A stretch of 39,732 nucleotides of DNA from CAIVVT01 sp963757265 (GCA_963757265.1 CAVWRA010000001.1:1-39732), one strand, 5' to 3'. Counted from the stretch's first letter, positions 15,256 through 24,716 are shown. Notes: generated by a model from the sequence alone, not told the origin. Program-made: numbers and translations.

Positions 15256-16617
15256 CTACCGGCAGACCTCCGCCAGGCACTCCTCGAGCGTCTCTAGCCC
15301 GAAATCGGCCTGGTCGCGGGTGATCACCAGCGGCGGCGCCAGACGGATCGAATTCTGGCCCGCGCCGAGAAGGAGCAGGCCGCGGCGGAAGGCCATGTTG
15401 ACGAGCCGGTTGCGCGTGTTGACGTCCTTCTCTTTGGTGGCCTGGTCGCGCACGATCTCGACGCCCAGCATCAGGCCCAGGCCGCGCACGTCGCCGATGA
15501 TGCGGAAGCGCGCCGGCCAGTTCTTCATGCGGTCGAGCATATAGGCGCCCATGCGGGCGGCGTTCTCCGTCAGCTCCTCTTCGAGCAGCGCGATGGTGGC
15601 CAGTGCGGCTTCGACCGAAACCGGGTTGCCGCCGAAGGTGGAGGCGTGCGAGCCGGGGGTCCACTGCATGTACTGCGCCTTGGCCACGGTGGCGCTGAGG
15701 GGCAGGCCGCTGGCGATGCCCTTGGCCAGCGTTACGATGTCCGGATCGACGCCGAAATGCTGGTAGGCGAACATGCGGCCGGTGCGGCCCATGCCGCTTT
15801 GCACCTCGTCGCAGACCAGGAGGATGTGGTGGCGCCGGGCCACCGCCGACAGCTCATCGAAGAACTTCCTGGGCGGGACGAGATAGCCGCCTTCGCCCTG
15901 GACGGGCTCGACGAAAATCGCCGCGACTTCCTCGGCCGGCAGGATGGTCTTGAAGAGCTGGTCCTCGAGGACCTTGACGCACTCGACATGACAGGTCTCG
16001 ACCTGCTTGTCGTAGGCGCAGCGGTAGCAATAGGCGTAAGGAATGTGCGTCACGCCGCCGAGCAGCGGCGCGAAGCCGCGCTTCTGGACGCTCTTGGAGC
16101 CGGTCAGCGAGAGCGCACCCATGGTGCGGCCATGGAAGCCGCCGAGGAAGGCGATGAACTTGTCGCGCCCGGTGTGGTAGCGGGCCATCTTGAGGGCCGC
16201 TTCGATCGCCTCGGCGCCGGAGTTGCCGTAGTAGACGCGGCGCGGCTCGAGCGTGGGGTCGCCGCCCGTGACCAGCGCGGCGAGCTTCTCGCCGAGCGTG
16301 ACCATGTTCTCGTAGTAGAAGTCGGTGCCGGACATGTGCAGGAACTTCTCGGCCTGGCGGCGGACCGCCTCGACCACGCGCGGATGGGCGTGACCCGTGG
16401 CGCAGACCGCGATGCCGGCGTTGAAGTCCAGAAAGCGGTTGCCGTCGACGTCCTCGACGATGGCGCCGTCGCCGCGCGCGATCACCAGCGGGTAGGTGCG
16501 CGTGGAGGAGGGCGAAAGGATGGCCAGGTCGCGCTCGACCACCGCGCGGGCGTGCGGGCCGGGCAGTTCGGTGACCAGATGCGGCAGATCGGGCCGGACG
16601 GAAACGGGGGTGTTCAT
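15256..16617 (-). CDS. Class III PLP aminotransferase (acetylornithine / 4-aminobutyrate type)
   Basis: ATG 16617 has GGAGGG six bases upstream. The protein is 453 residues. Key motifs: YYGNSGAEAIEAALKMAR (phosphate-binding, 129-146), FLGGFHGRTMGALSLTGSK, the PLP-pyridine Asp in LLVCDEVQSGMGRTGRMFAY (D270), and the Schiff-base Lys in TLAKGIASGLPLSA (K299). This is a cytosolic transaminase acting on omega-amino groups. It has a short insert with four Cys and a His (CYRCAYDKQVETCHVEC, about 197-213), typical of one acetylornithine-like aminotransferase subgroup and possibly metal-binding. Substrate could be GABA, ornithine or another omega-amino acid; no pathway gene lies beside it. Confidence 0.9.
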   Translation of the reverse strand: MNTPVSVRPDLPHLVTELPGPHARAVVERDLAILSPSSTRTYPLVIARGDGAIVEDVDGNRFLDFNAGIAVCATGHAHPRVVEAVRRQAEKFLHMSGTDFYYENMVTLGEKLAALVTGGDPTLEPRRVYYGNSGAEAIEAALKMARYHTGRDKFIAFLGGFHGRTMGALSLTGSKSVQKRGFAPLLGGVTHIPYAYCYRCAYDKQVETCHVECVKVLEDQLFKTILPAEEVAAIFVEPVQGEGGYLVPPRKFFDELSAVARRHHILLVCDEVQSGMGRTGRMFAYQHFGVDPDIVTLAKGIASGLPLSATVAKAQYMQWTPGSHASTFGGNPVSVEAALATIALLEEELTENAARMGAYMLDRMKNWPARFRIIGDVRGLGLMLGVEIVRDQATKEKDVNTRNRLVNMAFRRGLLLLGAGQNSIRLAPPLVITRDQADFGLETLEECLAEVCR

Positions 16618-16824
16618 CGCAATCCCTCCAAACGGTGTTTTGGGGCGCGGACGGGCGGCCGGAACGGCCGGATACGAAGGCCGGCGACGCGCTAGTCGGT
16701 CGCGAAGAGGGAGGGGCGGGCTGTGGCCGGTTTCAGCACCACACGTCCATTGTACGGGAGCGGGGCGCCGGTGGAAACCCCTGCAGAGCCGGATCGCGGG
16801 CGGCGGCGCGTGGGAGGCGCGCTC

Positions 16825-17874
16825 TTACTTCTGGGAAGCTCCTTTGCGCACCTGTTGCACGTAGTCTGACTGCGCCGCCGCGAGGCGGGCAGAATCCCAG
16901 CGCCCGGGGTGGACCACCATGCGGTAGCGCAGCGTGAACGATTGGCCGGCCTGGAGCACGTAAGGCTTGTAATAGATCACCGCCGCTTGCGCAAACAGGA
17001 ACGGCTCCGGGTTTTTCGGTTGCACGACGAAATACCAGGGCGTGGGCGAGTTGAGATTCTCGGGGTAGTCGAGGAATGCCACGCCGGCCTCGTGGCCGGA
17101 AAACAGCGCGTTGACATCGGCCCCGACTGCGCCGGACTCGCAGTACATTCCCAGCCGCCGGTCGACACCATGGGACTCGGGCGTGGTGACGGTTCTCGCG
17201 TCGGCGAAATCCTGGGCCAGGCGGATGGAAAGGCCGGCGTAGCCGCCATAGGGCACGCCGTCTTTGTCTCCCGGCACGGGCGTGCGATCGAGGTGCACGT
17301 CCTGGTTTGCGGCGGTGAAAGTCATCGTCCAATCCAGGGAATACGCGCCGGCGGCATCCGGAGCCGAGATCTCGACCACGCGATGTTCGCGCAGCAGCGG
17401 CGGCCGGTCCGGTTCGTGGTAGGCGAGATCCAAGGCGATTCGGGCGCTAGAATCACGACGCGCAGTGATGTGCACGGCGCTCCAGTCGGTCAGACCGCCC
17501 GGTTCTTCGCCCGCGACAGGCTGGGCGCCGGCGCGCCGCGGCTCGCGCGGATCGGTCTCCCAGTAGTTCACATGATTCAGATATTTCCACGCGAACCAGA
17601 GGGCGTGATGCCAGGGGTGGTCGGGCGGGCTGTTCCAGGTCAGGACGGTGCCATCCAGCAGCGCGAGGGGATGGAAGATCGGTTTAGGAATGTCCTTGCC
17701 ATAGCGGAACTCCCACACGGTCTTGGCATCCGCCAGGAGCGCAATGGAGGAGTCCCCGCGCTGCCAGCGAAAGCGGTGTTGTGGCGCGGCGCCCGGCGCG
17801 GGGCGGGTGGAAAGAGCCGCCGCGAACAACAAGAACACACACCACGGAATGCGAGACGAAGTCGGTCCGCTCAT
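16825..17874 (-). CDS. Secreted PmoA-like protein (DUF6807 family)
   Basis: ATG 17874 follows GGGAGCAGG. A signal peptide (SSRIPWCVFLLFAAALSTRP) leads to a 349-residue protein. Typical motifs are IPKPIFHPLALLDGTVLTWN, DHPWHHALWFAWKYLNHVNY, GVPYGGYAGLSIRLAQD and VAFLDYPENLNSPTPWYFVV. This family is named for PmoA but is unrelated to the methane monooxygenase subunit of the same name. It has a galactose-mutarotase-like beta-supersandwich and is common among secreted carbohydrate-related proteins of Acidobacteria, Planctomycetes and Bacteroidetes. Conserved HxPWHH residues suggest sugar or metal binding. No partner gene in the same direction other than the next secreted protein to the right. Confidence 0.82.
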   Translation of the reverse strand: MSGPTSSRIPWCVFLLFAAALSTRPAPGAAPQHRFRWQRGDSSIALLADAKTVWEFRYGKDIPKPIFHPLALLDGTVLTWNSPPDHPWHHALWFAWKYLNHVNYWETDPREPRRAGAQPVAGEEPGGLTDWSAVHITARRDSSARIALDLAYHEPDRPPLLREHRVVEISAPDAAGAYSLDWTMTFTAANQDVHLDRTPVPGDKDGVPYGGYAGLSIRLAQDFADARTVTTPESHGVDRRLGMYCESGAVGADVNALFSGHEAGVAFLDYPENLNSPTPWYFVVQPKNPEPFLFAQAAVIYYKPYVLQAGQSFTLRYRMVVHPGRWDSARLAAAQSDYVQQVRKGASQK

Positions 17875-17997
17875 GGCCTGCTCCCTGGGCTCGAAATTGG
17901 CGCGGCGCGCCCGAGCACGCGGCCAGCATACCGAAAAGCGCTGCCGGTGTCGACGATCCGGCGGCGGTTGGGGCTAGCCGTTGCGGATCTTAAAATC

Positions 17998-18594
17998 TCA
18001 ATAACTCCAAGCCTCGAACTTGATTTGAGACTTGTCGGCGAAGTCCTGGACCCAGACGCGGCCGCGGCGGAGCTCCACATAGGGTCCCTGCCAGCCGCGC
18101 CGCGCCGTGGCATTCCAGATCTTCATATACTCGCCCGACGACCAGAAGGTGTGGCCCTTCATCAGAGTGAACTGCTTGCCCCACATGCGCTGCGGGTAGG
18201 GCTTGTCCGTGCCGAGTTCGATCCGGCCCATCAGCGGCATCGTGCTCTTGTCCGAGGCCTCGAGCGCGGTGGTATCGATTTCAGCCGGCACTTCGGGCGA
18301 GGAGCCGGCCAGCGCATAGATGAGGGTATACGTGCCCGGAGGGAAGCCGCGCAGCGCGAACTGGCCGCTTTTGTCGGTGGTGGCGGCCGGCAGGCTGGGC
18401 ACGGGCCGGATCTTGCCTTTGTCTTCGAACACCTGGCACAGGATCAGGCGCGCGCCAGCCATCGGTTTCCCGCTCTTGCCCAGAAACACGCCGCTGGCCG
18501 TCGTGGCCGGTTTCGGTGATGGTTTCGGTTGATCGGCCGCAATACACACCGTTGCGGCCGCGAGAACCAGGCTAGGCAGCCATTTGGCTCTCAT
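17998..18594 (-). CDS. Secreted protein with a carboxypeptidase-regulatory-like domain
   Basis: ATG 18594 is preferred since GGGAGAA lies just upstream and the product opens with a signal peptide, MRAKWLPSLVLAAATVCIAA; the longer frame to 18771 adds an unrelated stretch. After a Pro-rich linker, residues 32-100 form a transthyretin-like beta sandwich (GVFLGKSGKPMAGARLILCQ, DKSGQFALRGFPPGTYTLIY). This is the CarboxypepD_reg type, a stabilising or binding module. The C-terminal third (RMWGKQFTLMKGHTFWSSGE, RRGWQGPYVELRRGRVWVQD) is rich in Trp and does not match a known domain. 198 residues. It lies 123 bases from the PmoA-like gene in the same direction and could share an mRNA with it. Confidence 0.7.
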   Translation of the reverse strand: MRAKWLPSLVLAAATVCIAADQPKPSPKPATTASGVFLGKSGKPMAGARLILCQVFEDKGKIRPVPSLPAATTDKSGQFALRGFPPGTYTLIYALAGSSPEVPAEIDTTALEASDKSTMPLMGRIELGTDKPYPQRMWGKQFTLMKGHTFWSSGEYMKIWNATARRGWQGPYVELRRGRVWVQDFADKSQIKFEAWSY

Positions 18595-18845
18595 AGGTTC
18601 TCCTTCCCTCGCCGGGCCGGGGAGTTCCTGGGGCGCCGAATCGGGATGCCCCGGCTGCGGCGAACGCTGGTCAGTCAGGACTCCAGCTTCCGTTCCTGAC
18701 CACCAACAAATATATGCCGATTCGGCTCGGTTGGGATCATCTTTCAGGGCCGGGAAGGCGGACTTTTCCAAGCGGACCCGGGCGGGGATGGCGCCGGCGA
18801 GTTGTTTGCGGGGCGCAACAGGCGGCGCAGCGGCGCGGGCTCAGG

Positions 18846-18851
18846 TACAAT
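18846..18851 (+). promoter_or_regulatory. -10 box TACAAT
   Basis: TACAAT ends 23 bases before TTG 18875. GAAGGGG lies between, so this transcript would have a short leader with a ribosome site. Confidence 0.4.
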
Positions 18852-18874
18852 CGCGGCGAAGGGGCAATGGGGGA

Positions 18875-19210
18875 TTGAAACTACCGCTGGAGATGACGCC
18901 CGGGGAGGCGAAACGCAGGATCGATGCCGGGGAGGCGATAGCGCTGATCGACGTGCGGGAGCCGTCCGAGTACGCCATCTGCGCGCTGGAGGGCGCCGAG
19001 TTGATCCCCATGCAGACCGTCCCCGAGCGGCTGGCGGAGCTGGACGAACGGGCCGACGAGAAGCTCCTGCTGGTGTATTGTCATCACGGCATCCGCAGCC
19101 TGAACGTGGTGTGCTGGCTGCGGGAGCAGGGCGTAGAGAATTGCCAGTCGCTGGCCGGGGGCATCGAGCGTTGGAGCAGGCAGGTGGATCCGACGGTGCC
19201 GCGGTATTAG
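18875..19210 (+). CDS. Single-domain rhodanese (cytosolic sulfurtransferase-like)
   Basis: TTG 18875 gives MKLPLEMTPGEAKRRI; ATG 18893 is the alternative but its only GGAG is two bases away. The rhodanese fold is complete: ALIDVREPSEYAICALEGAE, LIPMQTVPERLAEL, the active-site loop LLVYCHHGIRS with Cys at residue 69, and NCQSLAGGIERWS at the C-terminus. The catalytic Cys accepts a persulfide sulfur. CHHGxRS with two His is common among MoeB/ThiF-associated and stand-alone rhodaneses. There is no signal peptide, so it is cytosolic. 111 residues, normal for a single-domain member. It makes a useful contrast with the periplasmic rhodanese at 34614, whose Cys codon is TGA. Confidence 0.88.
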   Translation: MKLPLEMTPGEAKRRIDAGEAIALIDVREPSEYAICALEGAELIPMQTVPERLAELDERADEKLLLVYCHHGIRSLNVVCWLREQGVENCQSLAGGIERWSRQVDPTVPRY

Positions 19211-19467
19211 GCCGGTTTCGTATTTACCATAGTCCGCAGCCCAAGCGCGTGTTGTAGCCGAGCAAACGTTAACACGAATGTCGACGCGGCAGGCAGGAAT
19301 GCCTGCGCCACGTACGGAGTGGAGATGCTGACCATGACTATCCTGAAAGAGCCCTAGGCGCCATCGCGGGCGGCAGTGGGCGTAGACCGGTTCAGGAGCG
19401 AGGGCGTAGAATTGCCGTCGAGGCTCAGAGTTCCCCCCCGCTGGCCGGAACTCGCCGGCCGAAGCAT

Positions 19468-20643
19468 ATGGACATCACACGCCGCCGTCTGGCCCTCGCC
19501 GCGCTGGCCGCCTCCACCGGAGCAACCCCAACCATGGCCAAGAAGACCGCCGCCGCACCACCGGAAACCGCCTACGGCGGGCCGCTCGAGAAGTTCTCGG
19601 GGAAATACCAGCCGGCCGATTTCGACTCGCTGGCGTACTCGCGGGAGCGCTGGAAGGAGTCGCCGCGGGCGCTGCGTTTCCACGCGCATTCCAAGAAAGA
19701 CGCCGTGGCGTGGCAGAAGAAGCTGCGAGCGCGGGTGGCCGAATGCCTGGGCGAGTTTCCGCAGCGGCGCTGTGAGCTGAATGCGCGGACGCTGGAGGCG
19801 CAGGATCTGGCGACGCACCGGCGCGAGGCGCTGCTGTTCGATTCGCGCCCGGCTCTGACGGTGTTCGCCTACCTGCTGACGCCGAAGCAGGCGCGCCAGC
19901 CGCTGCCGGTGGTGATCTGCCTGCCGGGGCACGGGCGCGGCGTGGACGACATTGCGGGCATCGGGCCGGACGGGGGCGACCGGACGAAGAAGGTCGGCTA
20001 CGCCTTCGATTACGCCGTGCAAGTGGTGGAGCACGGCATGGCGGCGCTGGCGATGGAGCCGCTGGGGTTCGGATGCCGGCGCGATCCCGACGCCCGACAA
20101 AAGGGGGCGGAAGCCAGTTCGTGCCAGCCGGCGGCGGGCGCGGCGCTGCTGCTGGGCGAGACCATGGCCGGCTGGCGAAGCTGGGACGTAATGCGGGCGT
20201 GCGACTGGATCGCCACGCGGCCGGAGCTGGACGCGAACCGCATTGGCTGCATGGGCATCTCCGGGGGCGGGACGGTGACGCTGTACACGGCGGCGCTGGA
20301 GCCGAGAATCCGGGCGGCATTCATGAGCTGCTCGCTGTGCACCTACCGCGACTCGATCCTGTCGATCTCGCACTGCATCGACAACTACGTGCCGGGGATC
20401 CTGGAATGGGCTGAGGCGAGCGACGTCGCTGGGCTGATCGCGCCGCGGCCGCTGTTCGTCGAATCGGGGTTGCAGGACCCGATCTTCCCGCTCGCCGGCT
20501 CGCGCGAGGCCTTCGAGGAGCTGCGGCGGGTGTACGAAACGTTCGGCCGGCCGGAGCTGTGCGGGCGCGAGGAGTTTGCCGGCGGGCACGAATTTCACGG
20601 CGTTCAGGGCCTGGAGTTCCTGCGGCGCCAACTGGGGGCGTAG
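19468..20643 (+). CDS. Secreted alpha/beta hydrolase (acetylxylan-esterase-like)
   Basis: ATG 19468 opens MDITRRRLALAALAASTGAT, an RRR-containing signal that may use the Tat system. The mature protein is an alpha/beta hydrolase of the ABhydrolase_7 type. PVVICLPGHGRGVDD precedes the nucleophile elbow GCMGISGGGTVTLY (Ser about 265). RPLFVESGLQDPIFP carries the acid (Asp about 337) and FAGGHEFHG carries the His (about 374), so the triad is complete. Relatives are esterases of plant polysaccharides or unknown secreted hydrolases. Length, 391 residues, fits. Its upstream 250 bases hold no gene. It ends 87 bases before ugd. Confidence 0.85.
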   Translation: MDITRRRLALAALAASTGATPTMAKKTAAAPPETAYGGPLEKFSGKYQPADFDSLAYSRERWKESPRALRFHAHSKKDAVAWQKKLRARVAECLGEFPQRRCELNARTLEAQDLATHRREALLFDSRPALTVFAYLLTPKQARQPLPVVICLPGHGRGVDDIAGIGPDGGDRTKKVGYAFDYAVQVVEHGMAALAMEPLGFGCRRDPDARQKGAEASSCQPAAGAALLLGETMAGWRSWDVMRACDWIATRPELDANRIGCMGISGGGTVTLYTAALEPRIRAAFMSCSLCTYRDSILSISHCIDNYVPGILEWAEASDVAGLIAPRPLFVESGLQDPIFPLAGSREAFEELRRVYETFGRPELCGREEFAGGHEFHGVQGLEFLRRQLGA

Positions 20644-20730
20644 GATAAAACGACCCGCAGGTATGCGGGACCGTGTCCGCTTCGTTATCAAACATTGACG
20701 CTGGGTTGGTAGGCTGTAACTTCTACTGAC

Positions 20731-22095
20731 ATGCGAATAACGATGCTCGGGGCCGGCTATGTGGGCCTCACGACCGGCGCTGCCCTGGCCTACCTGGGGC
20801 ACGAGGTGTGCTGCCTCGACAAGGACGAAAGCAAGATCGAGCTGCTCAAGCAGGGCCAGCCGCCGCTGTATGAGCCGTATCTGCAGGAGCTGCTGGAGCT
20901 GAGCCGTGCCAACCTGCGCTTCACCACCAGCTACTCCGAGGCTATCCCCGGAGCGCACGTGGTCTTCATCGCGGTCGGCACTCCGCCGCGGGCCGACGGC
21001 AGCCCGGACCTGCGGTTCGTGCGCGCGGCGGCGGAAGAGGTGGGCCAGAACCTGGGGCCGGAGTACAGCGTCATCGTCAACAAGTCAACGGTGCCGATCG
21101 GCAGCGGGAAATGGGTGCGGATGGTGATCCAGGCGGCGTACTTCGAGCGTCATGGGCGCGACGCCGAGGCGCTGGTCGGCGTGGGATCGAACCCCGAGTT
21201 CCTGCGCGAGAGTTCGGCCGTCTACGATACGCTGTATCCCGACCGCATCGTGATCGGCGCCGCGGATGCGCGCGTGCTGGAGCGGCTGATGGCGCTGTAC
21301 CAGCCGCTGATCGACCAGAGCTTTGAGCCGCCGCCGTTCCTTCCGCGGCCGGGGGGCATCGCCCCGGTGCCGCTGGTGACCACCGACCCGGCCTCGGCCG
21401 AACTGATCAAGTACGCCGCCAACGCGTTCCTGGCGTTGAAAATCAGCTACATCAACGAAATCGGCAACCTGGCCTCGCGCGTGGGGGCCAACGTCCAGAC
21501 GGTGGCGCAGGGCATCGGCATGGACAAGCGCATCGGCCCGCGATTTCTGCAGGCGGGCCTGGGGTGGGGCGGTTCGTGTTTCGGCAAGGATACTTCGGCG
21601 ATCCTCACGACGGCGTTCGAGCACGGCATTTCGATGCCCATCGTGCGCGCGGCGCGCGAAGTGAACCGGCAGATGAGGGTGCAGGTGATCGAGAAGCTGC
21701 TCTCGGCGCACGGCGCGCTGGAAGGGAAAAAGATCTCGCTGCTGGGACTGGCATTCAAGCCCGAGACCGACGACCTGCGCGATGCGCCGGTCATCGAAAT
21801 CATCCGCCGGCTGCTGGATCACGGCGCGCGGGTCAGCGCCCACGATCCGAAGGCCGCCGAGCCGTTCCGCGCCGGGCAGCCCGACATGGCGGCGGTGGAA
21901 CTGGTGAGCGCGCCCGAGGCGCTGTTCGAGGGCGCCGACGCCGTGGTGCTGGTGACGGAATGGAAGCAGTACCTGGCGCTCGATTGGGCCGGCCTGCGGA
22001 CCAAGATGCGGGCGCCGGTGCTGGTGGACGGGCGCAACGTGCTGAATCGCGCCGAGATGGAAAACGCCGGCTACCGCTATCTGCGCATTCCTTAA
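20731..22095 (+). CDS. ugd: UDP-glucose 6-dehydrogenase
   Basis: The protein of 454 residues opens with the NAD-binding fingerprint MRITMLGAGYVGLTTGAALA. It holds VFIAVGTPPRADGSPDL, the substrate motif GSNPEFLRESSAVYD, the central helix YAANAFLALKISYINEIGNL, and the catalytic Cys in LGWGGSCFGKDTSAI (about C283). The C-terminal nucleotide-binding part has LGLAFKPETDDLRDAPVIEI and VDGRNVL. It oxidises UDP-glucose to UDP-glucuronate, feeding capsule, exopolysaccharide or lipid A sugar pathways. All catalytic residues are intact. ATG 20731 has no clear Shine-Dalgarno; a weak TAACTT box lies 8 bases upstream. Confidence 0.95.
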   Translation: MRITMLGAGYVGLTTGAALAYLGHEVCCLDKDESKIELLKQGQPPLYEPYLQELLELSRANLRFTTSYSEAIPGAHVVFIAVGTPPRADGSPDLRFVRAAAEEVGQNLGPEYSVIVNKSTVPIGSGKWVRMVIQAAYFERHGRDAEALVGVGSNPEFLRESSAVYDTLYPDRIVIGAADARVLERLMALYQPLIDQSFEPPPFLPRPGGIAPVPLVTTDPASAELIKYAANAFLALKISYINEIGNLASRVGANVQTVAQGIGMDKRIGPRFLQAGLGWGGSCFGKDTSAILTTAFEHGISMPIVRAAREVNRQMRVQVIEKLLSAHGALEGKKISLLGLAFKPETDDLRDAPVIEIIRRLLDHGARVSAHDPKAAEPFRAGQPDMAAVELVSAPEALFEGADAVVLVTEWKQYLALDWAGLRTKMRAPVLVDGRNVLNRAEMENAGYRYLRIP

Positions 22096-22188
22096 GAGAT
22101 GGGCCGCGGCGGCGGCCGCGGACCGGAAATTCCCTGGAACCTTGGACCGCCCGCCGTCGTACTCGTTTTTGAGTGCGAGGTTCCGAGC

Positions 22189-23409
22189 ATGGCTACCAAT
22201 GGCAAGAACGGAAAGAACAGGAAATGGCGCAAGCGCCTGATCTGGCTGGGCGTGGTGGTGGTCCTGGTGGGCGGCGCGGGTTACGGCGTCCGGGCGGCGC
22301 TGAAACCCGACAATAAGATCGATCCATCCAAGATCGCCACGGTCGAGCGCGGTGCCATTGCGCGCAGCGTCGTGGCCACCGGCAAGATCGAGCCGCGTTC
22401 CACCGTCGAAGTCAAGTCCAAGGCCAGCGGCATCGTGAAGAAACTGTACGTCAACTACAGCGCCTACGTCCACCAGGGCCAGCTGCTGGCCGAGCTGGAC
22501 AAGGAGTTGCTGGAGGCCGCGGTGCGCGAGGCCAAGGCGAATCTGCAGGCCGCGCAGGCGGCCGAGGAGTCGGCCATGGCTTCACTCGAGCGCAGCAAGG
22601 TCAACGCCGAGGGCCCCGATCTGCCGTTCCTGAATTCCGCCATGGGCCGCGCGCGCCAGTTGTACAAGGATGGGCTGCTGGCCAAGAACAATGTCGAGGA
22701 CGCCGAGAAGGCGTATCAGATGGCGCTCAACAAGCAGGTGTCGTCGATCCGCAACCTGGCCGTTTCGAAGGCCGAGATCGCCAAGGCCAAGGCGCAGGTG
22801 GCGCAGGCCGGCGCGGCGCTGGAGCGGGCCGAGGAGGACCTCCGCAACTCGACCATCGTCAGCCCCATCGACGGGCTGGTGCTGTCGCGCGACGTCGAGG
22901 TGGGCAACGCCGTCAGCTCGATCCTGGTGCTGGGATCGCAGGCCACGCTGCTGTTCACGCTGGGCGACGTGAGCGACGTGTTCGTGCGCGGCAAGGTCAA
23001 CCAGGCCGACATCGGCAAGGTCTATCTGGGCCAACCCACGCGCATCACGGTGGAGAGCTTCCGCGACCGTAAGTTCGAAGGCAAGGTCTACCAGATCAGC
23101 CCGCTGGGCGTGGAAAAAGAGAATGTGACGACCTTCGAGGTGAAGGTCTCCATCGCCAATCCGGGGCGCGAGCTGAAGGCCAATATGAGCGCCAACGCGG
23201 AGATCATTCTCGAGGAGAAGCCCAACGTCCTGCTGGTGCCGGAAGCGGCCATCATTTACGGCAAGGACCGCGCGGCCGCGGTGGAGATCCCCGACGCGAC
23301 CGCCGACAAGGGCCGCAAGCGGCTGCCGGTGCAGCTGGGCATCAGCAACGGCGTGAAGACCGAGCTGGTGGCGGGCCTCAAGCAAGGCGCCAAGGTCATT
23401 CTGCAGTAG
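22189..23409 (+). CDS. Periplasmic membrane-fusion (HlyD/MacA-type) adaptor
   Basis: ATG 22189 has GAGG about 9 bases upstream; the frame to 22099 is not needed. The protein has a basic N-terminus then one membrane anchor (RLIWLGVVVVLVGGAGYGV). The first half-motif ATVERGAIARSVVATGKIEP starts the barrel-sandwich, and GIVKKLYVNYSAYVHQGQLL is the biotinyl-lipoyl-like strand. A long helical hairpin (about 100-210) is followed by STIVSPIDGLVLSRDVEVGN, the second lipoyl half. A beta-barrel and a membrane-proximal domain (ISNGVKTELVAGLKQGAKVI) finish the chain. It is a MacA-type adaptor that would join an inner-membrane FtsX-type permease to an outer-membrane channel. The two permeases follow directly, so they form a unit. 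Confidence 0.88.
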   Translation: MATNGKNGKNRKWRKRLIWLGVVVVLVGGAGYGVRAALKPDNKIDPSKIATVERGAIARSVVATGKIEPRSTVEVKSKASGIVKKLYVNYSAYVHQGQLLAELDKELLEAAVREAKANLQAAQAAEESAMASLERSKVNAEGPDLPFLNSAMGRARQLYKDGLLAKNNVEDAEKAYQMALNKQVSSIRNLAVSKAEIAKAKAQVAQAGAALERAEEDLRNSTIVSPIDGLVLSRDVEVGNAVSSILVLGSQATLLFTLGDVSDVFVRGKVNQADIGKVYLGQPTRITVESFRDRKFEGKVYQISPLGVEKENVTTFEVKVSIANPGRELKANMSANAEIILEEKPNVLLVPEAAIIYGKDRAAAVEIPDATADKGRKRLPVQLGISNGVKTELVAGLKQGAKVILQ

Positions 23410-23449
23410 CCCGCGCGACGGGCCCGATCCAGTTTCCCCGGGGTGCGAG

Positions 23450-24709
23450 GTGAGCTTCACGGACCTCTTGAAAGACACCTGGCAAACGCTCACCGCGCAC
23501 CGCCTGCGCACCGGCCTGACGATGTTCGGCCTGGCCTGGGGCGTGGTGTCCATTACTTTGATGACCGCCGCCGGCGACGGCTTCCGGGAAGGCCAGCGCA
23601 GAGTAATGGAAAAGTTCGGCGACAACATCGTGATCGTGTGGCCCGGGCGCACGTCGCTGCAGGCCGGAGGGGAGCGGGCCGGACGCAAGGTCTGGTGGAC
23701 CAACCGCGATCACGAAGCGCTGGCGCCGCTGTGCCCGTCCTGCCTGTACATCATGCCCGAGCTGACGCGCAGCTCGATCCCCGTGCGCAGCGCCTACAAC
23801 AGCGCGCTGCTGCTGATCTCCGGCAATCAGCCGCCGTATCAGCAGCTGCGTTACCTGCCCGCCGCGGAAGGGCGCTACTTCTCGTGGGAGGACGACCGCC
23901 AGGGCCGCCGCGTGGCGTTTCTGGGCAGCGAGGCGCGCAAGCAACTGTTCGGCTCGCGGGCGGCCGTCGCAGAGCGCATCTCCATCGGTGGTTTTCCCTA
24001 CGAAGTGATCGGCGTGATGCAGAACAAGGAGCAGGACTCCGACTACGACGGGCGCGACGTGCAGAAGATCTTCGTGCCCTTCGGCGCGATGATCCGGGAT
24101 TTGCCCAACAAGCCGCCGATGCCGCCGGAGACGATCGACCAGTTCATCGTCAAGGCGCGCTCCATGGAGCTGCACGACGACTGTGTCAGGGAGCTGCGCC
24201 GGGCCCTGGCCACGACTCATGGCTTCGACCCGAACGACAAAGAGGCCGTCAACACCTGGGACACGGTGAAGGAGACCAAAGGCTTCATCAGCATGGCCAA
24301 CGGGATGAAGTTCTTTCTGGGCGCGATGGGCGTCGTCACGCTGCTGCTGGGCGGCATCGGCACGATGAACGTGATGCTGGTGGCGGTGCGGGAGCGCACG
24401 CGGGAGATCGGCCTGCGCAAGGCCGTGGGCGCGACGCGCGGCGCGATCCTGCAGATGTTTTTCCTGGAGACGTTCCTGATCGTGTCCGGCAGCGGCGCGG
24501 CCGGCTTCGGCGTGGCGTACGCTCTGTGTGCCGTGGTGAACAGATTCAAGATGCCGCCCTACTTCGCCGGGCTGATCGCCACCTGGCAGGTGGGCGTGGC
24601 GTGCGTGATTCTGCTGGGCCTGGTGGCGTTTTTCGCGGCGCTGTACCCGGCCGCGCGCGCGGCTTCAGTCGATCCGGTGGAGGCACTGCGCTGGGAGGCG
24701 GGCGGGTAG
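23450..24709 (+). CDS. MacB/FtsX-type ABC transporter permease (first of a pair)
   Basis: GTG 23450 starts MSFTDLLKDTWQTLTAHRLR. An N-terminal membrane helix (LTMFGLAWGVVSITLMTAAG) leads to the MacB periplasmic core (about 40-270) with TSLQAGGERAGRKV and VAFLGSEARKQLFG. Three C-terminal helices include the FtsX box GGIGTMNVMLVAVRERTREI and GLRKAVGATRGAILQMFFLE, and the protein ends RAASVDPVEALRWEAGG. 419 residues, full length. The adaptor gene ends 41 bases upstream, and a paralogous permease starts 7 bases downstream. The ATPase subunit expected for a MacB-type system is not adjacent. Confidence 0.88.
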   Translation: MSFTDLLKDTWQTLTAHRLRTGLTMFGLAWGVVSITLMTAAGDGFREGQRRVMEKFGDNIVIVWPGRTSLQAGGERAGRKVWWTNRDHEALAPLCPSCLYIMPELTRSSIPVRSAYNSALLLISGNQPPYQQLRYLPAAEGRYFSWEDDRQGRRVAFLGSEARKQLFGSRAAVAERISIGGFPYEVIGVMQNKEQDSDYDGRDVQKIFVPFGAMIRDLPNKPPMPPETIDQFIVKARSMELHDDCVRELRRALATTHGFDPNDKEAVNTWDTVKETKGFISMANGMKFFLGAMGVVTLLLGGIGTMNVMLVAVRERTREIGLRKAVGATRGAILQMFFLETFLIVSGSGAAGFGVAYALCAVVNRFKMPPYFAGLIATWQVGVACVILLGLVAFFAALYPAARAASVDPVEALRWEAGG

Positions 24710-24716
24710 GCGCGGC

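Noticed and set aside
15646..16695. 349-codon plus-strand frame across the aminotransferase
   Set aside because: Shadow of the class III aminotransferase, whose PLP motifs are all on the minus strand.
16909..18519. 536-codon plus-strand frame over the PmoA-like and carboxypeptidase-regulatory genes
   Set aside because: It spans two well-supported minus-strand genes and their gap; the translation has no recognisable motif.
19354..20958. 534-codon minus-strand frame over the alpha/beta hydrolase and ugd
   Set aside because: Arg/Gln/His-rich shadow; both plus-strand genes have complete active sites.
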